NCBI GenBank assembly: GCA_028564705.1
Contig: JAPXFQ010002422.1
Location: 496,001 to 560,000, forward strand
Source of the DNA: Apricaphanius iberus
Taxonomy: Eukaryota; Chordata; Actinopteri; Cyprinodontiformes; Aphaniidae
Direction: 5' to 3'
Length of the DNA: 64,000 bases
The notes under the pieces are model-generated. The model had not been told where the DNA came from. It made no database searches and was given only the letters and a program-made list of their open reading frames with translations. Below are positions 58,991 to 64,000 of this stretch, one piece after another (within the stretch, counting starts at the first letter, position 1; each line of letters starts with the position of its first letter). The position numbers were made by a program, and so were the translations under genes.

Positions 58991-60429
58991 GGAAAAAAAT
59001 TGGGAGGGCCAATGGGGTGCCTACTTTTCAGTTGCACACAATTTTGAGTGAGTGTGTCATATAAAATAAAATAAAAATGAAAAGCGTTGGGGCTTTAATG
59101 CATTTTAAGCTAGGTTGTGGCCCTTATGTGAATCCATGGAAGTGAACAAGTGAGGCGAAGTGTTCTATGAACATTCCTAGCTTGCATTCCTTTCACTGTG
59201 AACACATCTCAGCTTAACCACTGATCAGTGGGGAAAGACAACTCAAATGTGCAGTTAAAGCAATGATGAAGCCTTTTACGTGTGAACGCGCCTCGTAGAA
59301 GTCGCAGTTGCTGTGTTTAGTAGTATAAGGTCCATATGCTTCCTCCTCCTACCCCCCAACTCCCTTTCTCACTATCTGCTTCTCTCCCTTTCCCACTGGG
59401 TGGAGGAGCTATAAATTAAACTGGGAAATTACTGCTAACTGTTGGAATAAATTAAGGCGCTTTTGCGTCTGTAAACACCGTCTGACTGCGTAATTACACT
59501 CCCACTCCTGCTGAGACGCCGTGGAGAGGGAGTGCGGCAGAGATGGAAAGCAGCGCACGAGGGGGGCGAGAAAAGGGGGGACCTACATCGCAAAGAGGTC
59601 AGATGTTAGTTGCTCCCTTACCGAGCCCTGGATGAGAGCTGGGCACTGGGAAAGATAAATGAGGCAGGAGGGTGTGAGAAGATCATGCTGAACATCATGA
59701 TCTTAATTATCATACAGTTAAACACATGTTAATGGTATGAAGGTAACGCCCTCAAATGTTATTCTACCCTATGTCTTCTGAGGTGCAAGAGAGTCTCATT
59801 AAAGTAAAACCAAGTTGGAACTTCACATTCAGAGACCAACAGCCTTTTAAATCCATACAGAGTCAATGCAAGTGGCTGGCCGAGAGAAGATCCAGACAGA
59901 CACAGTCCTCAAGGACATCAACACTATCAGTCTGAGCATACAGCATATTATATCACCAGGCCGGCACATTTAATTAACACGTCTGAAAATGTGTGAGCAA
60001 CTGTAAACCGACATCAGCTGCAGACACTGAGTCATGAACTCAAACAAGGTTGTTGACATTAGCCAGTACAACACAACCGCTGGTAGCTGTGCTCTCTGTC
60101 ACCTGGGCTGCAACATTAATGAGGACAAGACCTTAGAAAGAAGGCTTGCTTCTCTCAGGTTTTCATTTTTTAAGTGGGGGAAAAAAAAATAGCAGCCAGT
60201 GGAAACTCACTGTTTGAGCCCAATGATGACTCACATGCTGATAATCTGCATCTACTCTTCTTGTGATGTTTGTTCTGTCTAAGGGGGGGAGACTCTAAGC
60301 TCAGGAACAACAGTGTCTGCCAGCAGCATCCTCCTTTTAAAGCTATCCTGACAGCAAACATAGAGCGGTCTTTGCGTTCTGAGAAAATCAAAGGCATGTG
60401 AATATGTTTGATATCGCTGGATGAATCAA
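58991..60429. other. Intergenic stretch with candidate conserved non-coding block
   Basis: About 59330-60160 is unique, even-composition sequence (GAGCTATAAATTAAACTGGG near 59407, TCTTAATTATCATACAG near 59701) with no frame of coding character. Its texture resembles conserved enhancers; unproven. Confidence 0.35.
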
Positions 60430-60720
60430 GTGCTTAGTAGTGTTTTTTAAATCTTCCGTATGGTGGCTATAAGAAAGCCATCTCATGAAAAGTTGCATAC
60501 ATGCAAAAGATGGTACTCTGGTCAGATGATATTCACTTTTAATTTTCGGACTAATAAGCAAAACTCTGCTTGTCAGATTACGTACACCGCACATCACCCT
60601 GAATACACCATCCCCACTGTGAAACATGATGGGGGTCAATCATGCTGTGGGGATGGTTTTCTTTGACAGGGACATGGAAGTTGGTCAGAATGGATGGTGA
60701 AATGGGTTGAGCTAAACACA
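60430..60720 (+). mobile_element. Tc1-like transposase fragment
   Basis: The + frame around 60550-60650 reads TAHHPEYTIPTVKHDGGQS and then CCGDGF, matching the Tc1 core stretch (NTAHHPEHTIPTVKHGGG type) between the first and second catalytic acids; AGGGACATGGAAGTTGGTC follows. Short and disrupted. Confidence 0.7.
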
Positions 60721-60747
60721 TTCAGTACATGCAACCAGAGTTACACT

Positions 60748-60830
60748 CAGTGCGTTTACATGCAGCAAGAGAAAATCGAATTATTGGCTTAATCCAACTG
60801 AAATCAGTTCCCGATGACAGGGCAATTTAT
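60748..60830. mobile_element. Truncated MITE, same family as 35664-35850
   Basis: CAGTGCGTTTACATGCAGCA then TCGAATTATTGGCTTAATCC. Only the left end is present, cut by the following LINE sequence. Confidence 0.5.
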
Positions 60831-61239
60831 TTGAGCAGGCATTGGCTTATTTTCTATGTACATATACATCAAATCAAACTTTATAAAATGCTTTTCATTC
60901 AGGAAATGCATCTCAAAGTGCTTTACAGATTAAAATCACCCCACATTAACCACTTTCCCATCCCTCCCTGCCAATTAAAAACATGATCCCAGTTATACCC
61001 CCTCCCCCAAACCCAACTCTCATGCACATACACGGTTAAAAGGAGTCATAAAGGACATTAGGCTGAGTACAGATCAGCCAGGCAAAGGAAACGGTATCAA
61101 AGGAGCTCAGTGCATCAGCAGCAGCAAAGGCATTGACCCAGGGCGCCCAGAGGGGGGACGGCTGATACCCCCACTATAATCAAGTAAAATATGCAAAGCA
61201 GTTTAAACAAAACTATAATAAGTAATAATCAGTTAAAAG

Positions 61240-61609
61240 CTAGGCTAAAAAGGTGAGCCTTGAGCCTACACTTAAAAACATTAACATTCTCTGCGGTCCT
61301 GAGGTCCTCTGGCAGCCTGATCCAGAGGTGAGGGCCATATTAATGAAAAGACGCCTCACCATGAGTGCATGTCCTGACTTTAGGGATGATAAGGAAATGG
61401 CTGCCAGAGGAGCACACAGACCGCGAGGATTCATATGGTAAAAGCAGTTCAGAAAGATAAGAATGCCCATGACCATTGAGAACCTTAAAGACCATTAAAA
61501 GAACTTTAAAAGTAGAAGTTATAAGTTGTAAACTAGATGTGCTATTATTGGGAAGACCAGAAAGCATGGAGTTACAATATATATTTCTACTGGTGATAAC
61601 AGCATGCAT
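61240..61609 (-). pseudogene. LINE RT C-terminal region
   Basis: From 61609 leftwards: VITSRNIYCNSMLSGLPN, then VFKVLNGHGHSYLSELLLPY and SVCSSGSHFLIIPKVRT CTHGEASFH; from about 61335, LWIRLPEDLRTAENVNVFK and CRLKAHLF. This is the L2-like RT C-terminus. About 25 residues expected between SLQL and LLMVFK are missing. Confidence 0.78.
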
Positions 61610-62220
61610 CAGAGTGTCCGTGTTGGCCCGAGAGAGAATGGGGTGGACTCTGGCAATGTTCTTTAGATTTAAAAACCTATTTTAGTTATATTGTTATTGT
61701 GTGGGATAAAAGTCAGCTCAGGGTCAAACATCACGCCCAGGTTCTTCACTTATAAAGCTTGATTAAAATACAGTGATTGTAGTTTTGGTAAAAGTTTCTC
61801 TCTCTGAGCCTCAGGACCAATTAGGCTACTAAAACTTACATTTTGTCCTGGTTGAGCCAGAAAAAGTTTTCTGCCATCCAGGATGATGTCTAAAAGGAAG
61901 TTAAGAAGTGCATCCATTGGCTGTCATCAGGAGACACTGTTTGTCACCTTCTGAGAATTGCATTTTAATCTAAAATCATTTTAAATCTTTAGAAGCCCCA
62001 TCTCAGTGCTGTGGTTCAGCCTGAAACTGAGACTGAAGTTAATAAAATAATCAAGTCAAGTTAAAATTAGCTTTTCAAAAACTTAGCTTGAAATGGTAAG
62101 TTAGATACCACAAAATTGTTAAAAACATTAAAATCTAAATTGCTCTTCTTCAGCAGGGGCTTCACTACCGTCCCTTTAAAGGTGGCAGAAAAAAAAAACC
62201 CATCTGAAGGGAGCAATTCA

Positions 62221-62478
62221 TTATGGATAAAATCTCATCTCTAAAACATCCATAAAACCAGCTTCTACCAGGAAAAAACTGCCCAGCATTTCTTCTGGTA
62301 AAGACACACACTCAGATTTGTCTAAGACCATGCTACTTTGAGAAGATAAAATATTATATCTGATGGTGTCTACCTTCCCTCTGAAGTGGTCTGCAAACTC
62401 CCCACATAAAATGTTTGAAGAGGTTTTCTGAAATGCATTAAGAGTATGGATAAGGATGTTGGCTATAGTGGAAAACAA
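62221..62478 (-). pseudogene. LINE linker between endonuclease and RT
   Basis: LFSTIANILIH and SSNILCGEFADHFRGKVDTI RYNI match the order and style of the EN-RT linker of L2-like elements, which contains a conserved FADxFxxKI segment. The RT fingers that should follow are strongly degraded between 61700 and 62220. Confidence 0.65.
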
Positions 62479-63025
62479 TATTTTGGGATTATTTTTATGA
62501 TCTGAAATTATTCTGGAAAAGTATGCATTTCTCTAATTTCTTATGGCATTATTGTATGATTTGAGGAGTTCTATGTATATTTGATGGTTAAATGTGATTT
62601 TATTTTTCCTCCATTTTCTCTCTGCCACCCTGCAATTTCTTTTTAGTTGTGTGATGTTTTCATTTCTCCATGGTGATGCAACTCTAATGTGTCATCTTTT
62701 AACTTGTAGTGGAGCCAGCAAGTCAAGAACGAATTTAAATCATTCACAATAAAATCACAGGTGGAAGGTAAAAGTACAAGAGGAACTTTAGAAAAACTTC
62801 AAGAAAACCTGCAGCCACTTCAGGGGTTAGATGATGCTTTCTGATAGTTCTCACAGAGGTGTCTCGTTAGATAAAACTGGTTATATTAAAAAAACACGTA
62901 CCCATGGTACGTTCATATACCAATTTTCGTATGTTGTGGATGTGTGGCTCTTAGTTCATATCATTTGATTTGTATATATATATATATCTTCTCAATGTGC
63001 TTCAAAAATATACTTCAAAAATATT

Positions 63026-63525
63026 TTACCTTTCAAAGGAGTTATGAAGAATGGATAAGGACTCAGAGAATTCTTGAATAAAAAGTGCACTCATTTTAGG
63101 AGGCCTATAAACTGCTTCAAATAAAATCTGAGGAGTGCTAAAAACAGACGCAGTATATTCAAAGGTACTATAATCATCAAATAAAACAGGTTTGGCAGAA
63201 AATGTTTTCGAGCATGTAAAAGCAGTTCTGCCTCCACTTTTGCTACTCCTCGTTGAATAGATGAAGTTAAAATTTGATGGGAAGGCCTCTGTAAGAACAG
63301 CAGGGGCATCTGCACACAGCCATGTTTTGTTAAAAATCAACAATGAAGATTATGTTCTAAAATCTCAGTGTTGACAATAAAAGTTTTGTTCAGCAGAGAA
63401 CGAACATTTAATAGTGCCATATTTATGGTGGTTGGAGATGGAGTGACTTCATAATTAGCTGCAGGTGGGGATTTTGGTAACTGTTTGAGAGCATAATTTT
63501 GTTCGGTTTCTGATTGATTGCCCAT
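63026..63525 (-). pseudogene. LINE apurinic-like endonuclease domain, frameshifted
   Basis: 63525-63337 ends with NMALLNVRSLLNKTFIV, the EEP endonuclease start (N at the usual catalytic position). The next frame 63343-63026 gives FNKTWLCADAPAVLTEAFPS (family ETWL, here KTWL, so the metal-binding Glu is lost), then GGRTAFTCSKTF and FEAVYRPPK. One frameshift near 63340. Confidence 0.8.
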
Positions 63526-63561
63526 CCTCTGCTGATATGTGTGTTAAAATCAGGACTGTGT

Positions 63562-64000
63562 TTATAGGAGCAGGGACCAGCTGTACATCAGGATGTGGTT
63601 GAAGGGGAAGAAAGGGCAGGGGCAGCTGGTACTGGTGTGGTAGATGGGGGGACGAGGGCATGCCAGGCTCATTGCCAACATTCGGGTGCCTTGTCTGTTG
63701 AGGTGTAGTCCATCTGATCCAAACAGATGACTCCTGTCCCAGAAAATGTTAAAATTGTCTATAAAACCAATATTTTGCATCACTGTGGCAGAGGAAAGCC
63801 ACATATTCAGAGGTGGAAGTCAACTAAAACGTCCAATTCCTCTGCCAATGGTGAGGGGTGGGGCCGGAAATAAAAACAGACATGTTTTTGTGTTTTAAAA
63901 GATTGAGCATGTAGATAAAATACCGCTTCAGTATCTCAGACTGCTGTTTACGAATGTCATTAGTGACACAGTGGATAAAAACCTTACTCACATATCTGTG
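63562..64000 (-). pseudogene. LINE ORF1 with SGNH-hydrolase-like C-terminus, partial
   Basis: 64000-63900 reads KVFIHCVTNDIRKQQSEILK, with TND at 63965-63957 as SGNH block III (usually HVGTND; the Gly is lost). 63804-63703 gives NIGFIDNFNIFWDRSHLF and SDGLHLNRQG, whose DGLH (63714-63703) is block V with the catalytic Asp/His. ORF1 esterase domains are known in CR1/L2-type LINEs. The N-terminal part lies beyond the window. Confidence 0.78.

Larger units (their letters stand above)
60868..64000 (-). mobile_element. L2-like LINE with SGNH-type ORF1, runs off the right edge
   Basis: The 3' end at 60868-60930 is the complement of TGTAAAGCACTTTGAGATGC...TTTATAAAGTTTGATTTG, the usual L2-like LINE tail. 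Reading leftwards from 64000: an SGNH-esterase-like ORF1, an endonuclease, a linker and RT pieces, in the canonical order. Internal deletions (for example inside the RT) and frame breaks make it inactive. At over 3.1 kb it is the longest retroelement here, and its 5' end is outside the window. Confidence 0.8.

Noticed and set aside
58491..59012. 173-codon minus frame
   Set aside because: Runs antisense through a tRNA-derived SINE with clear A and B boxes; explained by the SINE.

Overview
The window looks like nuclear DNA of a ray-finned fish, most likely a percomorph-type teleost. It holds a spliced vertebrate kinase gene with GT-AG introns, followed by AT-rich non-coding DNA full of teleost repeat families: Tc1/mariner, hAT and PIF/Harbinger remnants, L2-like and REL-endonuclease LINEs, tRNA-derived SINEs with GATGG-type tails, and TTAA-flanked MITEs. 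No prokaryotic feature is visible. The species cannot be named from the sequence alone.

Positions 46-1907 carry the last four coding exons of rps6ka4 (MSK2), + strand: the activation loop and C-lobe of the C-terminal kinase domain, then the NLS/docking tail with a serine run. The rest of the gene lies upstream of the window. Two polyadenylation signals (2380 and 3653) suggest a short and a long 3' UTR. No second host protein gene is convincing in the remaining ~60 kb.

From 3.7 kb to the end the sequence is a patchwork of dead transposons. Main landmarks: hAT-like elements at 3766-4625, 6026-6746 and 44562-45461; a REL-endonuclease LINE at 7236-8260 (-); a multi-level nest at 12210-15725 (MITE containing Tc1, containing a LINE, containing a SINE fragment in a TTA microsatellite); PIF/Harbinger elements at 15918-16972 (with a HARBI1-like ORF remnant), 37397-38600 and 41825-42275; a LINE RT piece at 21390-21880 (-); a 28S-rRNA-derived fragment fused to a GC-rich, A-tailed unit at 29461-30218; a SINE with a perfect 15-bp target duplication at 30663-31024; a Tc1 split by a LINE tail at 46321-47357; a 1.9-kb element with ~260-bp inverted ends at 49691-51602; a Tc1 pseudogene at 51905-52640 (+); an unrecognised ORF with one hydrophobic segment and a heptad-like helix at 53867-54178; and an L2-like LINE with an SGNH-type ORF1 running off the right edge at 60868-64000 (-).

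Between the repeats lie stretches of balanced, non-repetitive sequence (10.4-11.9, 17.3-18.7, 22.3-22.7, 24.5-25.8, 27.4-28.4, 33.0-33.6 and 59.3-60.2 kb). They lack coding signatures and resemble conserved non-coding regulatory DNA. That is a judgement by eye and needs cross-species alignment.
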